Source of the DNA: Paenibacillus sp. H1-7
GTDB lineage: Bacteria; Bacillota; Bacilli; Paenibacillales; NBRC-103111
Assembly: GCF_022354825.1 (NCBI RefSeq)
Contig: NZ_CP031168.1
Span: 5,643,501-5,707,500 of the forward strand
DNA length: 64,000 nt
Direction of reading: 5' to 3'
The translations under genes and the position numbers were made by a program. Positions 51,515 through 59,769 of this stretch are shown here, in pieces. The notes beneath the pieces are model-generated. The model was not told the origin of the DNA. It searched no databases and saw only the letters and a program-made list of their open reading frames with translations. Numbering within the stretch: position 1 is the stretch's first letter; every line of letters begins with the position of its first letter.

Positions 51515-51626
51515 ATTCGTTCCTCCTATGAAAAAGGCATCGGATTAAATAACCAATCGAATCGACCCTTACCGGATCGCCGTATATGTACAGCTTCCTG
51601 CCATAGAAGCCTCTCTTTGGCCCTCA

Positions 51627-51658
51627 CAAAAGAAAGTGGCTCATTAACGATGAGCCAC
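51627..51658 (-). terminator. Rho-independent terminator of ccpA
   Basis: Minus strand GTGGCTCAT, five-base loop, ATGAGCCAC, TTTCTTTTG. The stem overlaps the ccpA stop codon. Confidence 0.82.
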
Positions 51659-52657
51659 CGAGTTTCTATGAATGACCTCATGCGGTAAAACAACCTGCAT
51701 TTGCTCCGATGCATCTTTGGTTTCTTTGTTCATCAGCTTCGTCAAGAGGCGCATCGATACCGCTCCGATATCGTACATCGGCATAGCCACTGTAGTAAGC
51801 TGAGGCCGTACCATCGACGCCATCCGGATGTTGTCGACGCTGATTACCGACATGTCGTCAGGAACCTTCAGCCCGTTATCCTGCAGCGTGTGAATGGCAC
51901 CGATAGCCATTTCGTCGGTTGCCGCGAAAATAGCGGTAGGGCGATCGCTCAGCTCGAGGAAATGCTTGGTCACTTCGAGGCCGGATTCGTACCGGTAGTT
52001 ACCAATGCGGACATATTCTTCACGGACCGGAATGCCAGCCGCTTCGAGCGCCTTCTTGTATCCTTGGTAACGGGAAAATCCGTTGGCAGGATCCTGCAGC
52101 GTCCCCGAAATCATCGCGATGTTGCGGTGTCCCTGCTCGATCAGCACGTTTACCGCGTCGAATGCCGCCTTCTCATGGTCGATGTCAACGGATGCGATCG
52201 TATTCTTCTCATCGGTTGTCGCGCACAGAACGATAGGTACAGCCGACGTTTTGAATGCTTGAATATGCTCGTCCGTTACAACGCCGCCCATAAACAGCAA
52301 ACCATCCACTTGCTTCTCCAGCAAGGTGTTGATGACGCGAATTTCCTTCTCTTTCTTCTTATCCGCGTTACTCAAGATAATATTGTAATGGTACATATTG
52401 GCAATATCTTCGATTCCTCTGGCAACTTCAGAGAAAATGGAATTCGAAATGTCGGGAATGACAACTCCGACCGTAGTGGTCTTCTTGCTCGCCAAGCCTC
52501 TGGCAACGGCATTAGGACGGTATCCGAGGCGTTCGATCGCTTCGAAAACCTTTTTTCGCGTCTGCGGCTTCACATTGGGATTGTTATTGACAACCCGTGA
52601 AACGGTTGCCATGGAAACGCCTGCTTCTCTGGCTACATCATAAATGGTTACAGTCAC
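51644..52657 (-). CDS. ccpA: Catabolite control protein A (LacI/GalR family)
   Basis: A 337-residue LacI-type regulator. The DNA-binding domain [20 protein letters not shown] and the hinge ([20 protein letters not shown]) are those of CcpA, as is [10 protein letters not shown] near the end, the region touching HPr-Ser-P. CcpA with HPr-Ser46-P (or Crh) binds cre sites to control carbon catabolism. GTG at 52657 gives MTVTIYDV, with GGAGAG at seven-base spacing; an ATG two codons earlier is too close to that site. The window also has a cre-like site at acsA and an HPr-like protein. Confidence 0.93.
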   Translation of the reverse strand: MTVTIYDVAREAGVSMATVSRVVNNNPNVKPQTRKKVFEAIERLGYRPNAVARGLASKKTTTVGVVIPDISNSIFSEVARGIEDIANMYHYNIILSNADKKKEKEIRVINTLLEKQVDGLLFMGGVVTDEHIQAFKTSAVPIVLCATTDEKNTIASVDIDHEKAAFDAVNVLIEQGHRNIAMISGTLQDPANGFSRYQGYKKALEAAGIPVREEYVRIGNYRYESGLEVTKHFLELSDRPTAIFAATDEMAIGAIHTLQDNGLKVPDDMSVISVDNIRMASMVRPQLTTVAMPMYDIGAVSMRLLTKLMNKETKDASEQMQVVLPHEVIHRNSVAHR

Positions 52658-52716
52658 GGTCATTCTCTCCAATATATTAAAATGTATAATGCTTCGATCA
52701 TCTGCTATTAAGCCCT

Positions 52717-52745
52717 ATCATACGACAAAATACGGTTAAACGCAA
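52717..52745 (-). promoter_or_regulatory. Promoter of ccpA
   Basis: TTGCGT (52740-52745), 17-bp spacer, TATGAT (52717-52722) on the minus strand, about 60 bp before the start. Confidence 0.6.
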
Positions 52746-52786
52746 CGAATACGCCACGTTCCTACATTTATAGTATCAAAAAATGC

Positions 52787-52814
52787 AAAAAAAGCCAACT
52801 GCAGCGCAGTTAGC
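52787..52814 (-). terminator. Rho-independent terminator of the zinc-ribbon gene
   Basis: Minus strand GCTAACTGC, three-base loop, GCAGTTGGC, TTTTTTT, upstream of the ccpA promoter. Confidence 0.85.
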
Positions 52815-52891
52815 TTGTCAAAACGAGCCTATAATGTGTGTATAAGACCTGTTTGAGTTACATCTACTCTTCTCATTTTCTTTGTCGTACG

Positions 52892-53311
52892 TTACGCCAA
52901 ATCATTGACGGACAGCGAATGCTTCGCAATTTGGCCCAGCCTTTTTTGAATGTCGGCCTGCCATGTCTCGTCATGTAACGATTGTGCGAGCAGCAAAAGA
53001 TCGAGAAGCTCGTTAATCCGATCCTCCACGATTTTTTCCACGGGATCTGCAGCATACTGCTTCTCCGTCACCTTTTTCATCAGGTGGGCTATTTCGCTGA
53101 TCTCGTGAAAAGATAATTGCTGCTTCTCAGGTAAGCTTCCCAGCTTTCCGATAATGCCGGTAAGCTCAGGCTTCACTTCTGCGAATACTTCGCTGCGCTG
53201 GCACGATTCGCAGGAAAAGACCGGCACATTTTCAATTTCCACTTTGTTCTGATAGATGACCGTTCGCAGCTTAATGTTCATAGCGCTGCCACACTTGCAC
53301 TGCTTCTGCAA
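52892..53311 (-). CDS. Hypothetical protein with N-terminal zinc ribbon
   Basis: A 139-residue soluble protein. CKCG (residues 5-8) and CESC (34-37) form two cysteine pairs spaced as in small YgiT-type zinc fingers; the remainder is helical (SFHEISEIAHLMKKVTEKQY, VEDRINELLDLLLLAQSL). I do not recognise a function; a regulatory or scaffold role is possible. TTG start at 53311 behind GAAGGAG. Own terminator; the 238 bp upstream to the VanZ gene hold no confident feature. Confidence 0.6.
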   Translation of the reverse strand: MQKQCKCGSAMNIKLRTVIYQNKVEIENVPVFSCESCQRSEVFAEVKPELTGIIGKLGSLPEKQQLSFHEISEIAHLMKKVTEKQYAADPVEKIVEDRINELLDLLLLAQSLHDETWQADIQKRLGQIAKHSLSVNDLA

Positions 53312-53549
53312 CCATTACCACTCCTTCATCCCACCGACAACACCTTCGCGAGTACTTGTTACCGCAATGCCTCTGAACAGAGTAAAAAGACACTCTTTGG
53401 AAAGAGGCCCCGACTGGTTGTCTTTCGAATCCCACGATGTTTGAAACCGTCTCGCGATCCCACTAGGACCGGATCCGAGCGTTTCGTTTCCTGTGTATCA
53501 AATATTCTACTTTGGAGAGCAAACTCCTGCTCTTCTCAAGATAGCAATA

Positions 53550-53954
53550 TTAACCACCGGTCCACTGCCGGAACGTTTTATTGACGATAGGAATGGTCAG
53601 AAACAGCATGGCCAGCGCGGCGCCGATTCCGTCATTGCGCAGGTCCAGCGGATCGGGCGATCGTCCGGGAACGAACGATTGATGATATTCGTCCGTCACC
53701 CCGTAGAGCAGACATAGCAGCACGACCAAAGCTTTCATGCCCCAGGTCAGCTTTCGGCCCGTGATCCCCCAAGCGAACGTAAGCGCCAGTACAAAATAAG
53801 CGGCAAAATGGCCCCAATCAAAGCCTTGCATAAAAGGCAAAAAACGTTGTATTTCACTAAGCCACCCGTTCATATCGTCCCCTGTGTTGCTGGATAAGTA
53901 AAAAATAGCGGTCATACAGAGGATGGAGGGAAGCCACCGCACGGCATATCTCAT
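53550..53954 (-). CDS. VanZ-like membrane protein
   Basis: A 134-residue protein with four hydrophobic segments. The VanZ signature is present: N-terminal WLPSILCMTAIFYLSS, D-K/HF-like DWGHFAAYFVLAL, and LYGVTDEYHQSFVPGRSPDPLDLRNDGIGA, where D-E-x-H-Q-x-F-x-P-x-R is conserved. VanZ confers low-level teicoplanin resistance in enterococci; most genomic homologs have no known role. ATG follows GGGAG. Probably transcribed with the DJ-1 gene just upstream. Confidence 0.85.
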   Translation of the reverse strand: MRYAVRWLPSILCMTAIFYLSSNTGDDMNGWLSEIQRFLPFMQGFDWGHFAAYFVLALTFAWGITGRKLTWGMKALVVLLCLLYGVTDEYHQSFVPGRSPDPLDLRNDGIGAALAMLFLTIPIVNKTFRQWTGG

Positions 53955-53987
53955 TTCTATAGCTCCCAGCCTTCGCGCAAGCGACGA

Positions 53988-54521
53988 TTATTTTGTCGTA
54001 TATTCGGCCAGCACGCGGACGAATTGCTTAGTAAAAGCAGGCAAATCCGGCGGTCTGCGCCCGGACACGATATTCCGGTCGACGACAACCTCTTCATCGA
54101 CCCAGATCGCTCCCGCATTTTCCAGATCATCCTTGATTCCCGGCGTAGATGTCATCGTGTAGCCTGCGCATATTTTCGCGGAAGCGAGCACCCAGCCTGC
54201 ATGGCATATATGAGCAATAGGCTTCTCAGCCTCATGAAATTCTCTAGTCAGACGAAGCACGTCGGCATATCGGCGCAGCTTATCGGGCGCCCAGCCTCCT
54301 GGTACATACAATCCTATATAGTCCGATGATTTCACATCTTCCAGCGCATATTCCGTTGTCAGCGGTACGCCGTATTTTCCATGATAAACCGTGTTCGCTT
54401 TCGGCCCTGCCAAATGAACCTCCGCTCCCGCTTCGCGCAGCCGGAGTACCGGATACCACATTTCCAAATCCTCGAATTCTTCATCGACAAACGCGAGTAC
54501 TTTGTATCCTTTCAGTTCCAT
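53988..54521 (-). CDS. DJ-1/PfpI family protein
   Basis: A 177-residue protein of the PfpI/YhbO class. The nucleophile elbow AHICHAGWVLASA carries the reactive cysteine, with the conserved glutamate in the N-terminal EEFEDLEMWYP and the following-His position occupied (CHA). Members act as stress proteins with deglycase or chaperone activity reported, and some are peptidases. ATG at 54521 has GGAG seven bases upstream; a GTG four codons earlier is unlikely. Downstream of ptsI on the same strand with 36 bp gap. Confidence 0.88.
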   Translation of the reverse strand: MELKGYKVLAFVDEEFEDLEMWYPVLRLREAGAEVHLAGPKANTVYHGKYGVPLTTEYALEDVKSSDYIGLYVPGGWAPDKLRRYADVLRLTREFHEAEKPIAHICHAGWVLASAKICAGYTMTSTPGIKDDLENAGAIWVDEEVVVDRNIVSGRRPPDLPAFTKQFVRVLAEYTTK

Positions 54522-54557
54522 TCGTTGCTCCACCCTTCCTCATGCTCTTTTTCTTAT

Positions 54558-56291
54558 TTATTTGGCTACTACATCCTGCCTCAAATTGGAGTTCAATACA
54601 TCCAGCACCGATTTGCTGTCCGTACATTTCAGCAGCTCGTCCCAAACCGCCGCTCCTTCCTGGAAATGGCTTTGCAGCAAGCTGTTCTTGACCCGCAAAA
54701 TCGACTGCAGCGACATGCTGAGCTCCGTTAGGCCTAAGCCTAGCCAGATCGGCAGCGCTCTGATGTCTCCCGCCATTTCGCCGCACACGCTGACATGGAT
54801 CTTGGCCGCTTTGGCCGCTTCTACGGTCGTTTTCAGCATACGAAGCACGGCAGGATGGAACGGATCGTATAAGTGGGCCACCTGCTCGTTCATCCGGTCG
54901 ACGGCCAATATGTATTGGACCAGGTCGTTCGTGCCGATACTGAAGAAATCCACCTTGGCCGCCAGCAGGTCGGAGATAATGACCGCGGCCGGCACCTCGA
55001 TCATGATACCGACTTCAATATGAGGCTGGAACGGAAAGCCTTCCTCCGTCAGCTCTTTTTTGGCGGCATCCAGCACCTCGTTGGCTTTGCGCAGCTCTTC
55101 GAGAGATGATATCATCGGATACAAAATTTTAATATTGCCGTAATGGCTCGCCCGCAAAATAGCCCGAAGCTGCGTTTTGAACAAATCCGTACGATCCAGC
55201 GAAATCCGGATAGCTCTATACCCTAGAGACGGATTGTCTTCCTCCGGCAGCTCGATATAATCGAGGCTCTTGTCCCCGCCGATGTCGAGCGTGCGAATGA
55301 CCACGCGCCTGCCCTGCAGCTTCTCGGCCACCTCACGGTACACCTCGAACTGCTCCTCCTCGAGCGGCAGGCTGTCGCGGTCCATATACAGAAACTCGGT
55401 CCGGAACAATCCGACACCGGAGGCGCCGTTCTTGATGACCTGATCGAGCTCCTTGACGGAGCTGATATTGGCGGCCAGCTGAAACGCTATTCCATCCGCG
55501 GTTTGAGCCGGGACATGAGCCAGCGCCTGCAGCCGCTCCTTCATCTTTTGCAATATCGCTTTGCGCGTTGTATATTCCTCGATCAGCTCATCGGAAGGGT
55601 TGATATAGACGCGGCCCTCATCCCCGTCGATAATGAGATAATCGCCGTTTTGGATCGCCGTGCTAAGGTTTCCGTCCAGCCCCAATACGTAAGGAGTACC
55701 CATGGCGCGCGCCATAATGGCTACATGAGACGTTTTCCCGCCGAGCATCGTGACGAGACCGAGTGCCAACTCCGTGTCGAGATGAACCATCTGCGACGGA
55801 GACAGCTCCTTGGCTACCACAATGTACGGCTGATCCTTCGGCGGCAGCGTCTCCTCCAGTGCTCCGAGCAAATGCTTGAGAAGCCGGTTGCCGACATCCT
55901 TTATATCAAGCGCTCGTTCCTTCATGTATTGATCGTCCAGCAGATCGAACATATTCACGAACTTCTCGATGGCTTCCTTTACCGCCACCTCCGCCGCTTT
56001 GTATTGGCGCTGCATAATTCCCTGCACTTCGTTCATGAATATCGGATCTTCCAATATCGCCAAGTGCGCGTCAAAGATCGACGTTTGCTCCTCGCCCAAT
56101 ACGGAAACGAATTCCTGCTTTATCGTTTCAATCTCGTTTCTGGAAGAACGGATCCCGTCGTATAACCGCTCGAATTCGTACGCCAAATCCGTTACATCAA
56201 TCAGTTTCTCCGGAAAATCCCACTCCCAGGTCGGGATGACAAAAGCTCTTCCCATTGCTATTCCTGACGAAGCTCCGATCCCCTCAGCCAA
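54558..56291 (-). CDS. ptsI: PTS enzyme I (phosphoenolpyruvate-protein phosphotransferase)
   Basis: A 577-residue enzyme I: N-terminal HPr-binding helical domain, swivelling domain with active-site His189 in GGKTSHVAIMARAMG, then the PEP-binding barrel with GLFRTEFLYMDR, SIGTNDLVQY and the catalytic cysteine in VSVCGEMAGD. It takes phosphate from PEP and passes it to HPr. TTG start at 56291 behind GGGAGG, overlapping the upstream permease gene by 8 nt, so translation is coupled. No ptsH is next to it. Confidence 0.95.
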   Translation of the reverse strand: MAEGIGASSGIAMGRAFVIPTWEWDFPEKLIDVTDLAYEFERLYDGIRSSRNEIETIKQEFVSVLGEEQTSIFDAHLAILEDPIFMNEVQGIMQRQYKAAEVAVKEAIEKFVNMFDLLDDQYMKERALDIKDVGNRLLKHLLGALEETLPPKDQPYIVVAKELSPSQMVHLDTELALGLVTMLGGKTSHVAIMARAMGTPYVLGLDGNLSTAIQNGDYLIIDGDEGRVYINPSDELIEEYTTRKAILQKMKERLQALAHVPAQTADGIAFQLAANISSVKELDQVIKNGASGVGLFRTEFLYMDRDSLPLEEEQFEVYREVAEKLQGRRVVIRTLDIGGDKSLDYIELPEEDNPSLGYRAIRISLDRTDLFKTQLRAILRASHYGNIKILYPMISSLEELRKANEVLDAAKKELTEEGFPFQPHIEVGIMIEVPAAVIISDLLAAKVDFFSIGTNDLVQYILAVDRMNEQVAHLYDPFHPAVLRMLKTTVEAAKAAKIHVSVCGEMAGDIRALPIWLGLGLTELSMSLQSILRVKNSLLQSHFQEGAAVWDELLKCTDSKSVLDVLNSNLRQDVVAK

Positions 56292-58179
56292 ATGCGCTCC
56301 CTCCCCCTGTACCTGTAGCGTCCTTCAGGACAACGGACATCACGGATGCCTGCCCTTTTTTCACCGCTTTGTACGATGCAAAGCTCCATGATTTCACTTT
56401 GTCTACATTCGTTATAATCATTGGCGTTGCAAGCGATTTGCTGTTCTGCTTCACCTTTTGCAGATTAAAGCTGATGAGCAGCTGTCCTGCATCGACATAA
56501 TCGCCTTCCTTGATATGCGCGGTAAACCATTTGCCTTGCAGCTGCGACGTATCGATCCCGATGTGCAGCAGCACCTCGAGCCCTTCCTCCGTCTGGATTC
56601 CCACGGCATGAAGTGTCGGATACAGGATCATGATTTTCCCCGCAACCGGCGCAACCAGTTCTCCCTTCTCCGGTACAAAGGCTACCCCGTTGCCGACGAG
56701 CTTCCCTGCAAAAATTTGATCGGGTACGTCTTCGAGCGGTATCATCCGCCCTTGCATCGGCGCGCTGAACATAACCTGCTGGATATCTTTCATCAGCACC
56801 TTCTTGATTTCCTCGCGAATAATTTCGGAGTAGGTACCGAATACAACTTGAACGTTGCCCCCGCCAAGGCGGATGACACCGGCTGCCCCCAAATTTTTCA
56901 ATGCGGCGATGTCGAGGAGCTTGTCATTATCCAACGTCAGTCTCAGACGGGTTATACAAGCTTCAATGTTCTTGATGTTGTTCTTGCCGCCCAATGCCTG
57001 CAAAATTAATGGGGAGCGGTAAGGAATATCGCCCGCCCATTCTTCCAGCTGTGAGCCTTCCTCACGACCCGCCGTAGGAAGCTGAAATCTCCGGATGGCC
57101 CAGCGGAACAGGTAATAGTAGACGAAGAAATAGCCTATTCCGATCGGTATCAGCAGCCACCCGTTATGCGCAAGGTGCAGGTTGATCAAAAAGTCGATCG
57201 CCCCAGCGGAATAAGAGAATCCATGATGAATATCAAAATAATAGGCAATCGACATGGACAGCCCCGACAAAATGGCGTGAACGATGAATAAATAAGGAGC
57301 CACAAACAGAAAAGCGAACTCAATCGGTTCGGTTACTCCCGTCAAGAACGACGCTAAAGCCGCAGTCAAGAACGTCGCGCGAATTTTCGGCTTTAAGTCT
57401 TCCCTTGCTTCCTGAATGATGGCAAGCGCTATAGCAGGCAGCGCAAACATCATGATCGGGTACAGCCCCGCCATGTAAATCCCTGCCGTCGGGTCTCCCG
57501 CAAAGAACCGGGGCAAGTCTCCGAATACCATCTCACCGCTAGGTTTCTCGTAAGCGCCAAGCTGGAACCAGAAAAAGTTGTTGAATACGTGATGCAGTCC
57601 GGAAGGGACCAGCAACCGGTGGATAACTCCATATACGAACGCCCCGAAGCCCCCTAAACCGAGGATGGCGGTAGAGAGCGTTTGCATAAAATATTCCAAA
57701 TAAGGCCCGATCTGAATCGTAATGAAACTGAGCACCAGGATGGACAGCCCCATTAACAGCGGAACCATTCGCGGACCGCCAAAAAACTGAATATATTCCG
57801 GCAGCTGAATATTTTTTACCCGATGATACAGGACAGCCGCAATAAGCCCGATCAGGATTCCCCCGGGAATGCCGAGATGGAACTCATCTCCTAGATAATG
57901 CTTCGTCGCCTGATTGAACATCAGCTGTCCAATCAGCGCGGACATCCCTGCGATGCCGGCGCCCTCCGTCAAGCCCAAAGCTACGCCAACGGCGAAAATC
58001 ATAGGCAAATACGTAAAGATCGTATTGCCGAAAAATATCATGATTTCCCCTAAACGGGCCATATGTAAATCTTGCCAAGGCAGCGTTCCGAGCCGCAGCA
58101 ATATCGCCGCAACGGGTATTGTAATGGTCGGAAGCATCAATGACCGACCTAACTGCTGCAAATTACCCATCCAGTTCAA
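56284..58179 (-). CDS. PTS permease, glucose/N-acetylglucosamine family, EIICBA fusion
   Basis: A 631-residue fused permease: EIIC membrane domain (about residues 1-370) with start LQQLGRSLMLPTITIPVAAI and the motif TGVTEPIEFAFLFVAP; EIIB with the phosphorylated C408 in NIEACITRLRL; EIIA with H539 in LLHIGIDT and VAPVAGKI. The N-terminus and overall domain order are like GlcNAc (NagE/NagP) or glucose (PtsG) permeases; which sugar is uncertain. TTG start at 58179 after AAAGGAGG. Overlaps ptsI by 8 nt, giving an operon of permease plus general PTS enzyme. Confidence 0.92.
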   Translation of the reverse strand: MNWMGNLQQLGRSLMLPTITIPVAAILLRLGTLPWQDLHMARLGEIMIFFGNTIFTYLPMIFAVGVALGLTEGAGIAGMSALIGQLMFNQATKHYLGDEFHLGIPGGILIGLIAAVLYHRVKNIQLPEYIQFFGGPRMVPLLMGLSILVLSFITIQIGPYLEYFMQTLSTAILGLGGFGAFVYGVIHRLLVPSGLHHVFNNFFWFQLGAYEKPSGEMVFGDLPRFFAGDPTAGIYMAGLYPIMMFALPAIALAIIQEAREDLKPKIRATFLTAALASFLTGVTEPIEFAFLFVAPYLFIVHAILSGLSMSIAYYFDIHHGFSYSAGAIDFLINLHLAHNGWLLIPIGIGYFFVYYYLFRWAIRRFQLPTAGREEGSQLEEWAGDIPYRSPLILQALGGKNNIKNIEACITRLRLTLDNDKLLDIAALKNLGAAGVIRLGGGNVQVVFGTYSEIIREEIKKVLMKDIQQVMFSAPMQGRMIPLEDVPDQIFAGKLVGNGVAFVPEKGELVAPVAGKIMILYPTLHAVGIQTEEGLEVLLHIGIDTSQLQGKWFTAHIKEGDYVDAGQLLISFNLQKVKQNSKSLATPMIITNVDKVKSWSFASYKAVKKGQASVMSVVLKDATGTGGGSAFG

Positions 58180-58206
58180 TCCAACCGCTCCCTCCTTTCT
58201 CTATCG

Positions 58207-58235
58207 ATGGTAAGGCCATTGTCCCATTTTGTCAA
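58207..58235 (-). promoter_or_regulatory. Sigma-A promoter of the PTS operon
   Basis: TTGACA (58230-58235), 17-bp spacer, TACCAT (58207-58212) on the minus strand. The untranslated leader would be only about 20 nt, leaving no room for a GlcT-type antiterminator target. Confidence 0.6.
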
Positions 58236-58237
58236 AC

Positions 58238-58262
58238 AACCCCAAACGCTTTGTTCGGGGCT
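58238..58262 (-). terminator. Possible terminator of the CotF-type genes
   Basis: Minus strand AGCCCCGAAC, five-base loop, GTTTGGGGTT; the following T-tract is weak (GTTTG). Confidence 0.5.
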
Positions 58263-58276
58263 GTGCAGTCTTTATA

Positions 58277-58609
58277 TTATGAAAAGCTCGGGAATTGTGT
58301 GGAATAGCCGCTAAACTGCTGCTGGGCTTGTGAAATCTCCTGTTTATCGGCAGCTTTCATCTTGTACCAGCCCTTCTCAAACATCAGATTGAACAGCTGC
58401 CACTGCGCTTCATGCTGGGCTTGAAGAATGGATGCTACCGTCTTGCGAAGCTCCGGGTTTTGCACCTCGTTGATCCCGGTATTAAATCCGCTGGATAAAT
58501 ACTTTTGCATCGATAAAATGTCATTGATCCGGTCTCTGTCGTTCATTTGCGGACCTTTGACCTGAGGCAGCTCTCCGGATTGAGGCTTGGCAATTTCCAT
58601 AGTTGGCAT
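58277..58609 (-). CDS. CotF-family spore coat protein
   Basis: A 110-residue protein. DRDRINDILSMQKYLSSGFN, then PELRKTVASILQAQHEAQWQ and LFEKGWYKMKAAD-like (MFEKGWYKMKAADK) helices are typical of coat F domain proteins, which have a ferritin-like helical bundle and end with a Tyr/Phe/Gln-rich segment. In Bacillus CotF is a minor coat component. ATG follows GGGAG. It is paired with a smaller protein of similar helical type just upstream, presumably both made in the mother cell late in sporulation. Confidence 0.82.
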   Translation of the reverse strand: MPTMEIAKPQSGELPQVKGPQMNDRDRINDILSMQKYLSSGFNTGINEVQNPELRKTVASILQAQHEAQWQLFNLMFEKGWYKMKAADKQEISQAQQQFSGYSTQFPSFS

Positions 58610-58637
58610 TAGCGTGTTCTCCCTTCCGTTACATGTA

Positions 58638-58853
58638 TTATTGCAAATGCTTCAATAGACTGTTGTAATGATCCAGGTGCTGTTGACCGGTTTGCTCCAG
58701 TAATTGCTTGATTTGAGGATCCTGGCATTGTTCGGCGCTATCTTTGCATTTCTTCATGGCTAGCAGCTCCCACGATAAAAAATCCTTGATGTAGCTGAAC
58801 TCTTTCTCCGAGAGCAAATTGCGGTCAGCGGTCATATTTTGCTGATTGTTCAT
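58638..58853 (-). CDS. Small CotF-like helical protein (probable spore coat)
   Basis: A 71-residue protein: MNNQQNMTADRNLLSEKEFS then KDFLSWELLAMKKCKDSAEQ and KQLLEQTGQQHLDHY, two amphipathic helices like the first half of a coat F domain. Such a short partner precedes a CotF gene in many Paenibacillaceae. The ATG at 58853 follows GAGGTG; the GTG three codons earlier overlaps that site. Function by association only. Confidence 0.72.
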   Translation of the reverse strand: MNNQQNMTADRNLLSEKEFSYIKDFLSWELLAMKKCKDSAEQCQDPQIKQLLEQTGQQHLDHYNSLLKHLQ

Positions 58854-58899
58854 TTGTTCCACCTCTTTGCCTTAGTGAATTCATGAATTTATTACAGTG

Positions 58900-58920
58900 A
58901 TAAAACCTTTATCGAGGCTT
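58900..58920. repeat. Fragment of the two-hairpin repeat
   Basis: ATAAAACCTTTATCGAGGCTT matches the start of copy 2 (ATAAAACCTCTACCGAGGCTT) at 19 of 21 positions. No further part of the element follows. Confidence 0.55.
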
Positions 58921-58949
58921 AAAAGTAAAGCGGGCCTTATCGGCCCGCT
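58920..58949 (-). terminator. Rho-independent terminator of the repeat-protein gene
   Basis: Minus strand GCGGGCC, five-base loop, GGCCCGC, TTTACTTTT; 18 nt past the stop at 58967. Confidence 0.85.
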
Positions 58950-58966
58950 AAATCAGTGGATACCTC

Positions 58967-59638
58967 TTAATACTGGTATCGGTTGAAATTCATGCTTGCA
59001 GCACCGAAGCTGCTTTGCGACGGTTGAGTGGAATCGGCTCTCAAGTACGCGTCATGACCAGCTTGGTTCCCGCGGTAGTTCGCAGTATGGTACGATTGCG
59101 GGGACTGGGATTGAAATTGGCTGTAAGGCTGGGAAGAAGCGAACTGGCTGCTGATACCGGTATTGAAGGAGTTGAAGCTGGAAGCGCCCATCCCGAACTG
59201 GCTTTGAGCTGGCTGAGAGGAATCGGATCTCAAGTAAGCGTCATGGCCCTGTTGGTCTCCACGATAGTTTGCCGTGTGAAAGGATTGAGCGCTTGGTTGT
59301 GCGTAAGATTGCTGCGAAAAGTTATTGATGCTGCTGAAGGATGGAGCTTGGCTGGAGAAGCTGCTTACATATTGGCTTTGAGCCGGTTGGGAGGAATCCG
59401 ATCTCAAATAGGCATCGTGTCCTTGCTGATTGCCGCGATAGTTCGAAGTATGATAAGACTGAGCGCCTTGGAAGCCGGAGCTTTGGAATTGGTTGTTCAT
59501 ACCAGAGTTATTGGATTGGTTATACTGGGATTGGACATAGCCGATCGGTTGGTACTTTGTTTCCAATCCGCGGTATTGGGACATCGTATTCCCGGAACCG
59601 TATTGTTGGAAATTGCTTTGTTGGTAGTTTTGGTACAT
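58967..59638 (-). CDS. Repeat-rich Gln/Ser/Tyr protein, probable spore-surface component
   Basis: A 223-residue low-complexity protein dominated by Ser, Gln, Asn, Tyr and Phe, with no Cys. Three copies of a 29-residue motif lie at about 61-89, 119-147 and 182-210; the core reads SYHTANYRGNQAGHDAYLRA with only conservative changes (S/A, D/N). Between them are QFQSQ-type linkers. No known domain. Adjacent CotF-type genes suggest a spore coat or exosporium role, not proven. ATG at 59638 follows AAGGAGG; the ribosome site is part of a 13-nt inverted repeat with the upstream leader. Confidence 0.75.
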   Translation of the reverse strand: MYQNYQQSNFQQYGSGNTMSQYRGLETKYQPIGYVQSQYNQSNNSGMNNQFQSSGFQGAQSYHTSNYRGNQQGHDAYLRSDSSQPAQSQYVSSFSSQAPSFSSINNFSQQSYAQPSAQSFHTANYRGDQQGHDAYLRSDSSQPAQSQFGMGASSFNSFNTGISSQFASSQPYSQFQSQSPQSYHTANYRGNQAGHDAYLRADSTQPSQSSFGAASMNFNRYQY

Positions 59639-59643
59639 AAGAA

Positions 59644-59741
59644 AAATCCTCCTTAGGAAGTTTGGAAGTCTTCCGGGTCCGGTCAATTAACATAAACCGC
59701 GCTCTTCCAGAAGCCTTTCTTATTGTCTCTAAGGAGGATTT
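59644..59741 (-). promoter_or_regulatory. 13-nt inverted repeat overlapping the ribosome site of the repeat-protein gene
   Basis: On the minus strand AAATCCTCCTTAG (59729-59741) is the exact complement of CTAAGGAGGATTT (59644-59656), the latter containing the ribosome site of the gene at 58967-59638. The arms are 72 nt apart. In RNA the pairing would cover the whole Shine-Dalgarno sequence. Confidence 0.6.
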
Positions 59742-59769
59742 ATTTTATTTATGGAAGCTGTTGGAGGTT

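Noticed and set aside
53380-53480. tRNA T-loop-like string TTTCGAATCCCAC on the plus strand
   Set aside because: No acceptor, D or anticodon stem can be formed around it.
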